Shown here: piece by piece, positions 1 through 9,032 of the stretch | Position numbering within the stretch: position 1 is the stretch's first letter | Layout of the letters: each line of letters opens with the position of its first letter | From: Pseudomonas sp. MRSN 12121 | GTDB lineage: Bacteria; Pseudomonadota; Gammaproteobacteria; Pseudomonadales; Pseudomonadaceae | Assembly: GCF_000931465.1 (NCBI RefSeq) | Contig: NZ_CP010892.1 | Location: forward strand, 5,913,388 to 5,977,387 | Length of the DNA stretch: 64,000 nucleotides | Direction: 5' to 3' | Made by a program: the position numbers and the translations under genes | Notes under the pieces: generated by a model | What the model was told of the DNA's origin: nothing | Seen by the model: the letters and a program-made list of their open reading frames with translations, nothing else | Databases searched by the model: none

Positions 1-1956
1 CTGTTGCGCCTGTTCTTCATTTTCCGCCGCGAGTTCAAGCTGGCGGTCGTCACCACCATCGTGGTCGCGGTACTCGGCGCCTTCCTGCTGCCGACACGCT
101 ACGAGTCGGACGCGCGCCTGCTGGTCAAGCCCGGCCGCGACAACACCACGGTGCCGATCGAGGCTGGCAACCGGCAGACGCTGATCGCGCCCAGCACCCA
201 GCACGACCCGATCGTCGACGAGGAAAAAATGCTCACCGGCCGGCCCATCGTGCACAAGGTCGCCGAGCGTTACCTGGAGCTGAGCGCGGCCGCCGAGCCC
301 CAGGGCTTCTGGAAGACCCTCAAGTTCTACGTCAAGAAAGCCATGGGCACGGCGATCGACGCCCTGCGCAGCCTGCTGCAACTGGTCGGCCTGGCGGAAC
401 CGCAAAGCCCGCAGGACCGCCTGGCCAGCCGCCTGGAGAAGAACTTCCAGGCCAGCCATGAACCGGGCTCCTCGGTGATCGACATCAGCTTTACCTGGGA
501 CGATCCGGAAATCGCCCAGCAAGTGGTGAAGATCTGGGTCGACGCCTACCTCGAAGACCGCGCCCGGGTGCTCGGGCGCAAGAGCCTCTATGCCTTCTAC
601 GAGAGCGAGGGCAATAAGGTGGCGGCGCAGATCCTCAGCCTCAAGGAGCAGCTGCAGGGCCGTCTGAAGCAGATCGATTCGATCAGCGTCACCGCGCGCC
701 TGGAAAACCTCACCAGCCAGATCGACCGGCTGACCGATGCGCGGGTCGACGCGCAGAACCAACTGTCGGGGATCGGCAGCTTCCTGGCCAACGCCCGCCA
801 GCAGATCCAGGATCAGCCCGGCGAAGTGGTGACCAGCCGCGAGACCAGCCTCAACCCGACCCAGCTCGACCTCAAGCGCCAGCTCAACACCCTGCAGGTC
901 GAGCGGGCGCGCCTGTTGCGCACGTATTTGCCCGAGGCGCCGGCGGTCAAGCAGATCGAGCAGAACATCCGCGACCTGCAAGCCCTGAGCGAGCAGGAGA
1001 CGACCCGCCTGGAACGCTCGAAGAACACCGCCCCCAACAGCCTGGTGATCAACGTCAAGCAGCAGGTCATCGATGCCCAGTTGCAACAGCGCAAACTCAC
1101 CGGCCAGATCGAGGACTACGACAAGAACCTCGCCGCGCTGCGCGCCGAGCGTGACCGGGTGCTGGGCGACGAGCCTGAGCTCAACCGCCTGACCCAGCAA
1201 CTGCGCACCGCGGAAAAGAGCTATGCGCTGTACTCGGAAAACCTGGAACAGGCGCGGATCGACCATGAGCTCGACAGCAGCCAGATCAGCAATATCGCGA
1301 TCATCGAACACGCCACCTTCAACCCGTCGCGGGTCTTCCCCAAGAGCCTGCTGATCCTGTTGTTCGCCATTCCCGCCGGGATCGCCGTGGGGCTGCTGAC
1401 AATCTATGTCTGCTACCTGCTGGACCAGCGCATCCACGACGGCGCACGCCTGCCGGAACTGTTCCAGGCGCCGCTGTGGGGCAGCGTGCCGGACCTCGAC
1501 GACGCCACGCCCGAAGCCATGACCGCGAGCCTCTACCGGCTCTACAGCCTGCTGCCCCTGGACCGCATCGAGAGCCAGGGCCTGACCCTGAGCCTGACCT
1601 CAGCGCGCCAGGGCGAAGGCGTGAGCTTCATCCTCGAGCGCCTGGGCCGCCTGCTGGAGGAGCGTGGCCATCGGGTCCGCCTCGACGGTGACGCCGCCGC
1701 ACAGCCCGGCGAAGTCCTGCTGCTGGACGCCTCGCCGCTGCTGTCGAACCCGCAAGCGTTCCTGACCCTGCGCCGCGCCGACCTGATCGCCCTGGTGATC
1801 GAGGCCCGGACCAGTACCGTACCGATGATCGAGAACGCCCTGTCGCTGCTTACCACGGCCTTTGGCAAGGTCGACGGCCTGATCCTCAACCGGCGCCGCT
1901 TCGAAGTCCCGGCACGGCTGCTGGAGCGGATCAACAGCTGGCGCGGGGCGGCCTGA
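1..1956 (+). CDS. pslE: PslE-like Wzz/GumC exopolysaccharide chain-length protein (5' end cut by window)
   Basis: This is an inner-membrane polysaccharide co-polymerase expected to control export or length of the polymer made by the operon. The frame is open to base 1, so the true start is probably upstream. The visible 650 residues show an N-terminal membrane segment (about 13-30) preceded by RRE, a Wzz domain, a long periplasmic coiled-coil section with repeated L/Q/R heptads (about 200-420), a second membrane segment (about 445-470), and a cytoplasmic C-terminal domain resembling a degenerate tyrosine-kinase/CpsD fold. That domain has a Walker-B-like VLLLDASPLL but SARQGEGVSF where a Walker A lysine would be expected. 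The stop overlaps the next ATG (TGATG), indicating translational coupling. The psl assignment rests on the order and sizes of the seven following genes. Confidence 0.75.
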   Translation: MLRLFFIFRREFKLAVVTTIVVAVLGAFLLPTRYESDARLLVKPGRDNTTVPIEAGNRQTLIAPSTQHDPIVDEEKMLTGRPIVHKVAERYLELSAAAEPQGFWKTLKFYVKKAMGTAIDALRSLLQLVGLAEPQSPQDRLASRLEKNFQASHEPGSSVIDISFTWDDPEIAQQVVKIWVDAYLEDRARVLGRKSLYAFYESEGNKVAAQILSLKEQLQGRLKQIDSISVTARLENLTSQIDRLTDARVDAQNQLSGIGSFLANARQQIQDQPGEVVTSRETSLNPTQLDLKRQLNTLQVERARLLRTYLPEAPAVKQIEQNIRDLQALSEQETTRLERSKNTAPNSLVINVKQQVIDAQLQQRKLTGQIEDYDKNLAALRAERDRVLGDEPELNRLTQQLRTAEKSYALYSENLEQARIDHELDSSQISNIAIIEHATFNPSRVFPKSLLILLFAIPAGIAVGLLTIYVCYLLDQRIHDGARLPELFQAPLWGSVPDLDDATPEAMTASLYRLYSLLPLDRIESQGLTLSLTSARQGEGVSFILERLGRLLEERGHRVRLDGDAAAQPGEVLLLDASPLLSNPQAFLTLRRADLIALVIEARTSTVPMIENALSLLTTAFGKVDGLILNRRRFEVPARLLERINSWRGAA

Positions 1957-3137
1957 TGCGTATCGTCCTGCTGGCCCCGCTGCCGCCGGAACAGACCGGC
2001 ATCGCCGACTATGCCGCGCACTTCAGCAATGCGCTGCGCGCCCTGGGCATCGAGGTGCTGACGCCTCTGGCCGGCTGCCAGGACCCGGCGCAACAGCTGG
2101 CGCGCCTGCGGGCCTTCGACTGGAGCGGTGTCGACCTGGTGCACGCCGAACTCGGCGGCGGACGCTTCGGCGAGTTCCAGGCGCTGGACTACCTGAGCGC
2201 CGAACAGCCGCAGATCCCCCGTACCGCCACCGTGCATGACCCGGAGCGCCTGGTCTGGCGGCGGGCCCGGCTGTTCTGGCCGCTGACCCTGCTGGAGCGC
2301 CTGCCGCACCCGCTGCCGCAAGCGGCGGCGCTGCTCGCCGACCCGCTGACCCTGCACGAGGAACGGCGCCTGGCCCGTGGCATGCAGCGGCTGATTACCC
2401 TGACCCGGCTGGGCGGCGACTGCCTGCGCCAGCGCATGGGCCTGCCGCCACGGCAAGTGGCGGTGATCGCCCACGGCAACCTGCCGATCGCGCCCGCGCA
2501 ATTGCCGCCGCTGGCGCCGTTGCGCCTGCTGTACTTCGGCTTCATCTACCGCGGCAAGGGCATCGAGGATCTACTCGAAGCCCTGACCCGCACCCTGGCC
2601 GCCCACCCCCAATGCCGCAGCCAGGTGCGCCTGACCCTGGCCGGCGGCACGGCGCCGGAAATGACCTTCGACCCGGCCGGCAACTACCTCGACGGCCTGC
2701 ACCAGCGCATCCGCGAACTGCAACTGGAGGACCTGGTGGACTGGCGCCTGGACCTGCCGTCCGCGGAAATCGCCGGCACCATCCAGGACCACCATGTGAT
2801 GGTGCTGCCCTACCGCGAATCGAAAAAACTCGCCTGGCTCGGCCAGATGCGCGGCACCAGCGGCGCCCTGTCGTGGGCCAATGCCTGCGGGCGCGGGGTG
2901 GTGACCTCCAATGCCCGGGCCTTTGCCGAAGAGGTCGCCAGCGGCAACGGCGTGACCTACGAGCAAGGCGATGTCCAGGCGCTGAGCGAACACCTGGGCC
3001 GCCTGCTGCTGCAACCCTCGCTGGCCCTGCAATGGGCCGCGCAGGCCAGCGAAGTGGGTAAACAACGCGAGTGGAGCGCCACCGCGCAACGTTTCGCCGA
3101 TCTGTTCAATAAAGTGTGCAAGGAGCGGTCGTCATGA
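1956..3137 (+). CDS. pslF: PslF-like glycosyltransferase, GT4 family
   Basis: A 393-residue cytoplasmic glycosyltransferase with a GT-B fold. The N-terminus MRIVLLAPLPPEQTGIADY is typical of group 1 glycosyltransferases (a P-x-x-x-G-I-A-x-Y acceptor-side loop). The second Rossmann half carries LLYFGFIYRGKGIEDLLEAL and a late RGVVTSNARAFAEEV segment around the nucleotide-sugar site. Size and position between the GumC-like and PslG-like genes match pslF. The ATG lies in a TGATG overlap with the upstream stop, so no independent promoter is expected. Its donor and acceptor sugars cannot be read from sequence. Confidence 0.72.
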   Translation: MRIVLLAPLPPEQTGIADYAAHFSNALRALGIEVLTPLAGCQDPAQQLARLRAFDWSGVDLVHAELGGGRFGEFQALDYLSAEQPQIPRTATVHDPERLVWRRARLFWPLTLLERLPHPLPQAAALLADPLTLHEERRLARGMQRLITLTRLGGDCLRQRMGLPPRQVAVIAHGNLPIAPAQLPPLAPLRLLYFGFIYRGKGIEDLLEALTRTLAAHPQCRSQVRLTLAGGTAPEMTFDPAGNYLDGLHQRIRELQLEDLVDWRLDLPSAEIAGTIQDHHVMVLPYRESKKLAWLGQMRGTSGALSWANACGRGVVTSNARAFAEEVASGNGVTYEQGDVQALSEHLGRLLLQPSLALQWAAQASEVGKQREWSATAQRFADLFNKVCKERSS

Positions 3138-4483
3138 AGCCTCGACTACATCTGCAACGTCGTCCCCTATGGCGCGGTCTGTCGCTGGCGGCTGCGCTGG
3201 CGGTGGGCGGCGCGTTGCTGCTCAGCGAGCAGGTCGACGCCACGCCGATCAACCTGGCCCCCCAGCGCACCCTGGAATGGAAGGATTACCTGGGGGTCAA
3301 CGCGCATTTCCTGTGGTTCACTCCCGAGCAGTACCGCAAGCAGATCGCCGCCTACAAACGGCTCGGCCTGCAGTGGGTGCGGGTCGACCTGCACTGGGAC
3401 CGGCTGGAACCCACCGAGGAGGGCTACCAGCTCAGCACCCTGGACGAGCTGGACCGGACCCTGACAGAGTCGAAGCTCAAGTCGCTGTTCTACCTCGTGG
3501 GCTCGGCGCCGTTCGTGACCACCGCGCCCAAGGGCGGGCCCTACCAGGATCAGTACCCGCCACGCGATCCGAAGGTCTTCGCCACGCGCATGGCGATGCT
3601 CGCCACACGCTACCCGAACATCGACGCCTGGCAGGTGTGGAACGAACAGAACATCCCCAACAACTGGCGGCCGAAACCCGATGCCAAGGGCTACGGCGAA
3701 CTGCTGCTGGCGACCCACCAGGCCCTGAACCAGGTGGCGCCGGGCAAGACCCAGGTCATGGGCGGCATGGCCTACTACAGCCAGATGCCGACCCATCGCA
3801 ACGCGTTGATGTTCGAAAAGCTCGGCGAGCTGGGCGTGCAGAGCCTGGGCATGGTCGCCGCCTATCACCCGTATTCGGAGCTTCCGGAAACCGACGAGCC
3901 GGGCAAGAACGAAGTCCTGCTGCGCGGCAAGCAGCTCAACGACATGCTGCACGGCGCCAGCCTGAAAAGGGTCTGGGCCACGGAATGGGGCTGGTCGAGC
4001 TACGCCGGGCCCAAGGAGATGCAGCGGCTGATCGGCGTCGACGGCCAGGCCGACTACACCCTGCGGCGCCTGGCGCTGATGAGCGACCAGGACTATGAGC
4101 GGATCTTTCTCTTCGCCCTCTCCGACCTCGATTCGCGCGCCTCGGCCCGCGACCAGCACTATGGGCTGCTGGACCTCAACGGCGAACCCAAGCCGGTGTA
4201 CAAGGCGCTCGCGCGGTTTCTCGAGATCACCGGCGCGCGCCTCGAACCCGGCAAGACCCCGGCGCTGGAAAACCTGCCCGACACCTTCTACAGCGTGTCC
4301 TGGACCCGCGACGACGGTAAGCGCCTGCTGATGTTCTGGAGTGCCAAGGGCGGGACCATCCGCCTGCCCCAGGTGCACCAGGCCGAGCTGTACGACCCGC
4401 TGACCGGCGGCCGTGAAAGCCTCAGCGCCGCGGATGGCATCCAGCCGGCGGTGAAGTCGTCCCTGCAGATTCTCGTGTGGTGA
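3134..4483 (+). CDS. pslG: PslG-like periplasmic glycoside hydrolase
   Basis: A 449-residue protein with an N-terminal signal/anchor (about residues 14-31: GLSLAAALAVGGALLL), placing it in the periplasm or on the inner-membrane face. The TIM-barrel glycosidase shows an acid/base glutamate in WQVWNEQN (E171) and a nucleophile glutamate in WATEWGWSS (E284), spaced as in clan GH-A (GH39/GH5-like) enzymes. In Psl systems PslG trims or releases polymer. The ATG at 3134 overlaps the pslF stop (ATGA) and is preceded by AGGAGCGG at 3121; a non-ATG start 18 bases upstream is less likely. The substrate is inferred from context only. Confidence 0.78.
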   Translation: MKPRLHLQRRPLWRGLSLAAALAVGGALLLSEQVDATPINLAPQRTLEWKDYLGVNAHFLWFTPEQYRKQIAAYKRLGLQWVRVDLHWDRLEPTEEGYQLSTLDELDRTLTESKLKSLFYLVGSAPFVTTAPKGGPYQDQYPPRDPKVFATRMAMLATRYPNIDAWQVWNEQNIPNNWRPKPDAKGYGELLLATHQALNQVAPGKTQVMGGMAYYSQMPTHRNALMFEKLGELGVQSLGMVAAYHPYSELPETDEPGKNEVLLRGKQLNDMLHGASLKRVWATEWGWSSYAGPKEMQRLIGVDGQADYTLRRLALMSDQDYERIFLFALSDLDSRASARDQHYGLLDLNGEPKPVYKALARFLEITGARLEPGKTPALENLPDTFYSVSWTRDDGKRLLMFWSAKGGTIRLPQVHQAELYDPLTGGRESLSAADGIQPAVKSSLQILVW

Positions 4484-4508
4484 GCAACCTCGATATGGAA
4501 TGCCGTGC

Positions 4509-5723
4509 ATGAAGATTCTCTGGATTCTCCCCTACCTGCCCTGGCCCATGACCAGCGGCGGCAAGACCCGGCAGTTCCACCTGCTGCGGACCTTGAGCGA
4601 GCGCGGGCACCGCATCACCTTGCTGGTGCAGTCCAAGACCGAGGCCGACGCCGCCACCCGCGCCGCCCTCGAGCCCTGGCTCGAACGCCTGATTGTGGTG
4701 CCGCGGCGGCCGCTGAAGCACCCGCTCACGGTACTCGCCGGGCTGTTCGCACCCTGGCCGCTGCTGACCACGGTCAATGGCGTGTCACGGCCGTTGCGCC
4801 GGCAGTTCGAACAGCTGCTGAGCGAACCCTGGGACGTGATCCAGGTCGAGCACAGCTACAGCCTGCAACCCTATCTGCCAGTGTTGCAGCGGGCCGGACG
4901 CGACTTCGTGCTGACCGAACACAACCTCGAATCCAGCCTCGGCGGCGCGACCTACGACCGTTTCCCGGCCTGGGCCAGCCTCTTCGTGCGCTACGACCAG
5001 TGGCGCTGCCGGCAGTGGGAGCGCAAGGCGTTCGACGCGGCCCGGCAGGTGGTGGCGGTGACCGAGACCGATGCCCGGGCCATGCGCCAATTGACCCGCA
5101 CCCCGGTCGAAGTGGTAGTCAACGGCGTCGACAGCCGCAGCTTCGCCGAGGTGACGGCCGACCCGCAGGGCCAGCGCGTGCTGTTTGTCGGCAACTACGA
5201 ATACGCGCCGAACCTGGACGCCGTGCAGTGGCTGCTCGACGAAATCTTCCCGCAGGTCTGGCGCCATTGCCCCGACGCACGCCTGGCGGTGGCCGGCTAT
5301 GGCCTGCCGGCCAGCTGGGCCGAACGCTGGAGCGACAGCCGGATCGAATGGGTCGGCTTCGTCCCCGATCTGCCCCGGCTGCAACGCCGCTGCGCCCTGT
5401 TCGTCGCGCCGTTGCGCCAGGGTGGCGGCTCCAAGCTCAAGGTGCTGGAGGCCATGGCCGCCGGCCTGCCGTTGGTCAGCACCGGGCAAGGCGCCTCGGG
5501 CCTGGCCGTCCGCGACGGCGAACACTATCTGGCGGGCGACGATGCCCAGGCCCTGGCCGCTGCGCTGGTCCGCCTGCTGCTCGAACCGGCCCTGGCCGCC
5601 CGGCTGGCCGCCGCGGCCCGCCTGTATGCCCGCCAGCATCACGACTGGGCCGTGGCCGGCGACGAGCTGGAACAGATCTACCGCACACTGCCTTTCACAC
5701 AGGAGCATCCCGCATGCGTGTAG
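4509..5723 (+). CDS. pslH: PslH-like glycosyltransferase, GT4 family
   Basis: A 404-residue GT-B glycosyltransferase. The N-terminus MKILWILPYLPWPMTSGGKT is the classic GT4 opening. The C-terminal half has VLFVGNYEYAPNLDAVQWLL and the donor-binding APLRQGGGSKLKVLEAMAAG loop, with the conserved E in a K-x-x-E-A-M-A motif. An in-frame ATG at 4500 exists, but the GGA at 4496-4498 is only correctly spaced for the ATG at 4509. It follows pslG after a 25-base gap and overlaps the next gene by 10 bases. It probably transfers one sugar of the repeating unit; specificity is unknown. Confidence 0.72.
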   Translation: MKILWILPYLPWPMTSGGKTRQFHLLRTLSERGHRITLLVQSKTEADAATRAALEPWLERLIVVPRRPLKHPLTVLAGLFAPWPLLTTVNGVSRPLRRQFEQLLSEPWDVIQVEHSYSLQPYLPVLQRAGRDFVLTEHNLESSLGGATYDRFPAWASLFVRYDQWRCRQWERKAFDAARQVVAVTETDARAMRQLTRTPVEVVVNGVDSRSFAEVTADPQGQRVLFVGNYEYAPNLDAVQWLLDEIFPQVWRHCPDARLAVAGYGLPASWAERWSDSRIEWVGFVPDLPRLQRRCALFVAPLRQGGGSKLKVLEAMAAGLPLVSTGQGASGLAVRDGEHYLAGDDAQALAAALVRLLLEPALAARLAAAARLYARQHHDWAVAGDELEQIYRTLPFTQEHPACV

Positions 5724-6817
5724 CCCTCGATTATCGTGCGGCCACGGTCGCGCCCTCCTCCGGAATCGCCCGCCAGGTCAAGGCCCTGGAACAGGCCCTG
5801 CGCGCACGCACCGACACCGAACTGCTGCTGGTCAGCGAAGCGCCGCTGGAACATGTCCAGCGCCAGAGCGCGCTCTGCCCACCGTGGCCGAGCCCCCTCG
5901 ATGGCGTGCAACGCCCCGGCGTGCGCCTGCGTTTCGAGCGCAAGTTCCTGCCGGCGATCCTGCGCGAGCAGTCGGTCGACCTGTACATCGCCACCGCCAA
6001 CATGGGCCTGCCCATCGGCCACAAGCCGGCGGGCACGCGCTATGTGCTGATCCTGCATGACCTGTTCCAGCTGACCCAGCGCAACTTCCACCGCTCGCGG
6101 CTCAAGGCCCTGGCCTATCGGCTGATCGACGCCGTGTCGATCGCCTGGTCGATCTGGGTCGCCGACGAGGTCTGGTGCCCGTCGCGGTTTTCCTGCCGTG
6201 AAGCGGCCCGGCTGTTCCCCTGGGCGCGTCCGAAATTCTTCGTGCTGAACAACCTGGTGCCGGAATTCCAGGGCCCGCCGGGCCCACGGCCGGAGGGCCT
6301 GCCCGAACGCTACTGGCTGGCCGTCGGCACCCGCGAGCCGCGCAAGAACATGCCGTTCTTCATCGAGCAGTGGCAGCGTTGCCGCACCGAGAACGCAGAC
6401 GTGCCGGAGCTGGTCCTGGTCGGGCACGCCAGCGACCTGCCGGCGCACCTGGGCAACCTGCCCGGCCTGCATTGGGTCAATGGCGTCAGCGACGAGCAGT
6501 TGCAGGTGCTGTACCAGCACGCCGACTGCCTGTGGCAGCCCTCCTATGCCGAAGGTTTCGGCCTGCCGGTGGTCGAGGCGCTGGGGCAAGGCACACCGGT
6601 CGCGGTGGCCCGCGGCTCGGCCCTCGACGAGGTCGCGCCGCCCAGCGCGCGACGCTTCGATGCCCGTGACCGCGCCAGCCTGCGCAGCGCCCTGATCGAG
6701 CAGGCGCAAGCCAGCGACCGGCCCGCCCCGGACACCCTGCGCGAATGGGCCCGGCAATTCGCCGAGCCGGCTTATCGCCAGCGTCTCGACACCTTGCTCA
6801 CAGGGCTCTTTCACTGA
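5714..6817 (+). CDS. pslI: PslI-like glycosyltransferase, GT4 family
   Basis: A 367-residue GT-B glycosyltransferase starting MRVALDYRAATVAPSSGIAR, with a mannosyltransferase-like acceptor loop. Motifs include LAVGTREPRKNMPFFIEQW at the inter-domain linker and WQPSYAEGFGLPVVEALGQG, the donor-site E-x7-E motif of GT4 enzymes. The ATG at 5714 is preceded by AGGAGC (5701-5706) and overlaps the pslH stop by 10 bases. The reading frame is open far upstream, antiphase to pslH, but that upstream part is only a shadow. The stop overlaps the next ATG (TGATG). Confidence 0.72.
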   Translation: MRVALDYRAATVAPSSGIARQVKALEQALRARTDTELLLVSEAPLEHVQRQSALCPPWPSPLDGVQRPGVRLRFERKFLPAILREQSVDLYIATANMGLPIGHKPAGTRYVLILHDLFQLTQRNFHRSRLKALAYRLIDAVSIAWSIWVADEVWCPSRFSCREAARLFPWARPKFFVLNNLVPEFQGPPGPRPEGLPERYWLAVGTREPRKNMPFFIEQWQRCRTENADVPELVLVGHASDLPAHLGNLPGLHWVNGVSDEQLQVLYQHADCLWQPSYAEGFGLPVVEALGQGTPVAVARGSALDEVAPPSARRFDARDRASLRSALIEQAQASDRPAPDTLREWARQFAEPAYRQRLDTLLTGLFH

Positions 6818-8214
6818 TGCTGCCGGGAAAATTCATCGGCCTGGCCCTGGGGCTGATCTTCGGGGTCCTGCTGTGGGCGCTGCCGCCGGCCAAGGTCATC
6901 TTCGTGGTGATCGGCCTGGCCGTGACCCTGACCCTGGTCCGCAAGCCGCTGTGGGGCCTGCTGATCTTCGCCGTGCTGGCCACCAGCATTCCCTACACCA
7001 CGCTGCAACTGGGCATTCGCACCACCGTCAGCGAGGCGGTGCTGGGCCTGACCTGGGTCGGGGTGTTCTGGCAGTCGTTCATCGGCAAGACCCGCAACCT
7101 GATGCTCTGGCGCCCCACCGAGCGGGCGCTGGTCTGGCTGATGCTGTTCAGCGCCATTCCCTTCGTCTGGGGCATGCTGATCATCCACGCCGAGGGCAAC
7201 GGCCCGGTGAACTGGGTGCGCTGGTTGATGAACCTGTCGCTGCTGTTCATGGTGCCGCTGCTGCTGCGCACCGACGCCGACCGCGACAAGCTGGTGATCG
7301 CCCTGCTGCTGGGCAACCTGCTGATGCTGCTGCTGTCGATCGGCATGTTCCTCAAGTCGCGCAACGCGATGTCGATGATCCCGATCCTCACCGACCTCAA
7401 GTACGCCCACCCGGAAGCGGTGCAGGATATTTTCTCCGCCAACTACCAGCGCATGGCGTCGCCCTGGGTCCACCCCAACCTCACCGGCGGCGTGCTGGTG
7501 CTGTTCATTCCGCTGGCGCTGCTCTACGGCTGGACGCAAAAAGGCGCGCGCCGCGCCCTGGGGCTGGCGGTGGCGATCCTGGGATGCGCGGGGCTGCTGC
7601 TGAGCATTTCCCGCGGGGCGATCCTGGCCCTGGCCCTGGTGCTGGTCTGGCTGGCCTACAAGCGCGTGCCCTACAGCGGCCGGATCATCGGCCTGGGCGC
7701 GGCCTTCGCGGTGGCCCTGGTGATGTTCTACCCGCCGCTGCAGGAACGCCTGATGACCATGTTCTCGGCGACCAACGCCAGTACCGAGGTGCGTTTCGAC
7801 GAGTACGCGAAATTCCCCGAGGCGATGCTGCGCTACCCGCTGGGCATCGGCTTCAAGATCGATCCGCCGGTGCCGGGCAGCGGCCTGCCGGGGATCTCCA
7901 ACCTGTGGCTGAACTTCATCTACAAGATCGGCATCCCGGGCATGCTGCTGTTCATCACCGTCACCCTGCTGTGGTGGCGCGAGGTGCGACCGCTGGCGTC
8001 GATCCGCCGGGTGACCGCGGACAACGCCTTGTGGCTGGGCTGCATCTGCGGCCTGCTGGCGGCGCTGCTGACCGGGCTGTTCGACCACTACTTCAGTTTC
8101 ACCTTCGTGCTGATCGGTCTGTTCTGGCTGTTGATGGGCATGAGCCTGCAACAGGTCCGGTTGCGCCCGGCCATCACCCGTCCCCTCATCGACCCCAAGG
8201 AAAGCCACGCATGA
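6817..8214 (+). CDS. pslJ: PslJ-like O-antigen ligase/Wzy-type membrane protein
   Basis: A 465-residue polytopic inner-membrane protein with roughly ten to twelve hydrophobic segments and a large periplasmic loop (about residues 190-230 and 330-380), as in the O-antigen ligase/polymerase (Wzy_C) superfamily. The family-typical RGAILALALVLVW segment follows a LLLSISRG turn. In a Psl pathway it would polymerise repeat units in the periplasm. The ATG at 6817 is in a TGATG overlap with pslI, and its stop overlaps the acyltransferase ATG (ATGA). An upstream in-frame ATG at 6745 lies inside pslI and is not favoured. Confidence 0.72.
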   Translation: MLPGKFIGLALGLIFGVLLWALPPAKVIFVVIGLAVTLTLVRKPLWGLLIFAVLATSIPYTTLQLGIRTTVSEAVLGLTWVGVFWQSFIGKTRNLMLWRPTERALVWLMLFSAIPFVWGMLIIHAEGNGPVNWVRWLMNLSLLFMVPLLLRTDADRDKLVIALLLGNLLMLLLSIGMFLKSRNAMSMIPILTDLKYAHPEAVQDIFSANYQRMASPWVHPNLTGGVLVLFIPLALLYGWTQKGARRALGLAVAILGCAGLLLSISRGAILALALVLVWLAYKRVPYSGRIIGLGAAFAVALVMFYPPLQERLMTMFSATNASTEVRFDEYAKFPEAMLRYPLGIGFKIDPPVPGSGLPGISNLWLNFIYKIGIPGMLLFITVTLLWWREVRPLASIRRVTADNALWLGCICGLLAALLTGLFDHYFSFTFVLIGLFWLLMGMSLQQVRLRPAITRPLIDPKESHA

Positions 8215-9032
8215 AACACCGTATTTTCCATTCCACGGATCTGCCGGAACGCCTGCCTGCCCTGGCCGGGGAGCTGGGAGTCAGCCACGACGAATTGCTC
8301 GAGGCCTATGGCTGGGGGCTGAACAACGACGTGCTGTTCGTCGAGGGCGATGGCGAGCAGGCGCGCTACAGCATCTGCGCGGTGGACATCGAACCGATCA
8401 TCGAGCATCCCCTCGCCCGGCGTCTGTTCGGCCGCTTGAAAAAGGACATCCCCACCACCCTGGTGCCGCGCTACGGCAAGAACCTGGCCACCCTCAAGGA
8501 CCGCTGGCTGCGAGCCTGGGAGCAGGCCTACAACATCCTGATCAACAAGATCCCCAGCCACCACGTGCGCCTCGCCTGGCTGCGCCTGGGCGGGGCGAAG
8601 ATCGGCAAGGGCTCGAGCATCTGGCGCAACACTGAAGTGCTGGGCGTGGAGAACCTGGTGATCGGCGACGACAGCGTGATCGCCTGGCACTGCCAGGTGG
8701 ATGCCCGGGCCGGGCTGATCATCGGCGATCACGTGACGATCGCCTCGCACGTGCTGATTCTCGCCGGCGGCCACGACCCGATGAGCCCCGAGTTCTGGTC
8801 GGTGTCCGCGCCCGTCTACATCGATGACTACGCCTGGATCGCCACCCGGGCGCTGATCGCCCATGGCTCGCATATCGGCCGCGGCGCGGTGGTGACCGCC
8901 AACACCGTGGTGGCCAAGACCGTCGCCCCCTACAAGATCATCGGCGGCAGCGGCGCCAAGCCCATGGGCGAACGTCCGCACGAGCTGAACTACAAGGTGG
9001 GTGGCAAAGGCCTGTTCACCCTGTTCTATTGA
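8211..9032 (+). CDS. Left-handed beta-helix acyltransferase in the psl-like operon
   Basis: A 273-residue protein. The N-terminal ~110 residues (MKHRIFHSTDLPERLPALAG onward) form a mixed domain I do not recognise. The C-terminal ~140 residues are a hexapeptide-repeat acyltransferase of the WcaF/NodL type: repeated [LIV]-G-x4 units (IGKGSSIW, VIGDDSVI, IIGDHVTI), a catalytic-type histidine in ILAGGHDP, and a terminal IGGSGAKPMG. It probably O-acetylates the polymer or its lipid-linked precursor. It is coupled at both ends (ATGA with pslJ, TGATG with the flippase), so it is a full operon member. I do not recall a gene here in the P. aeruginosa psl order. Confidence 0.75.
   Translation: MKHRIFHSTDLPERLPALAGELGVSHDELLEAYGWGLNNDVLFVEGDGEQARYSICAVDIEPIIEHPLARRLFGRLKKDIPTTLVPRYGKNLATLKDRWLRAWEQAYNILINKIPSHHVRLAWLRLGGAKIGKGSSIWRNTEVLGVENLVIGDDSVIAWHCQVDARAGLIIGDHVTIASHVLILAGGHDPMSPEFWSVSAPVYIDDYAWIATRALIAHGSHIGRGAVVTANTVVAKTVAPYKIIGGSGAKPMGERPHELNYKVGGKGLFTLFY

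Noticed and set aside
4505..5713. Open frame in phase with pslI extending upstream through pslH
   Set aside because: The encoded residues are out-of-frame noise over pslH; the real pslI starts at 5714 with AGGAGC upstream.
6873..8210. Open frame in phase with the acyltransferase extending through pslJ
   Set aside because: Out-of-frame noise; the acyltransferase starts at 8211 in an ATGA overlap.
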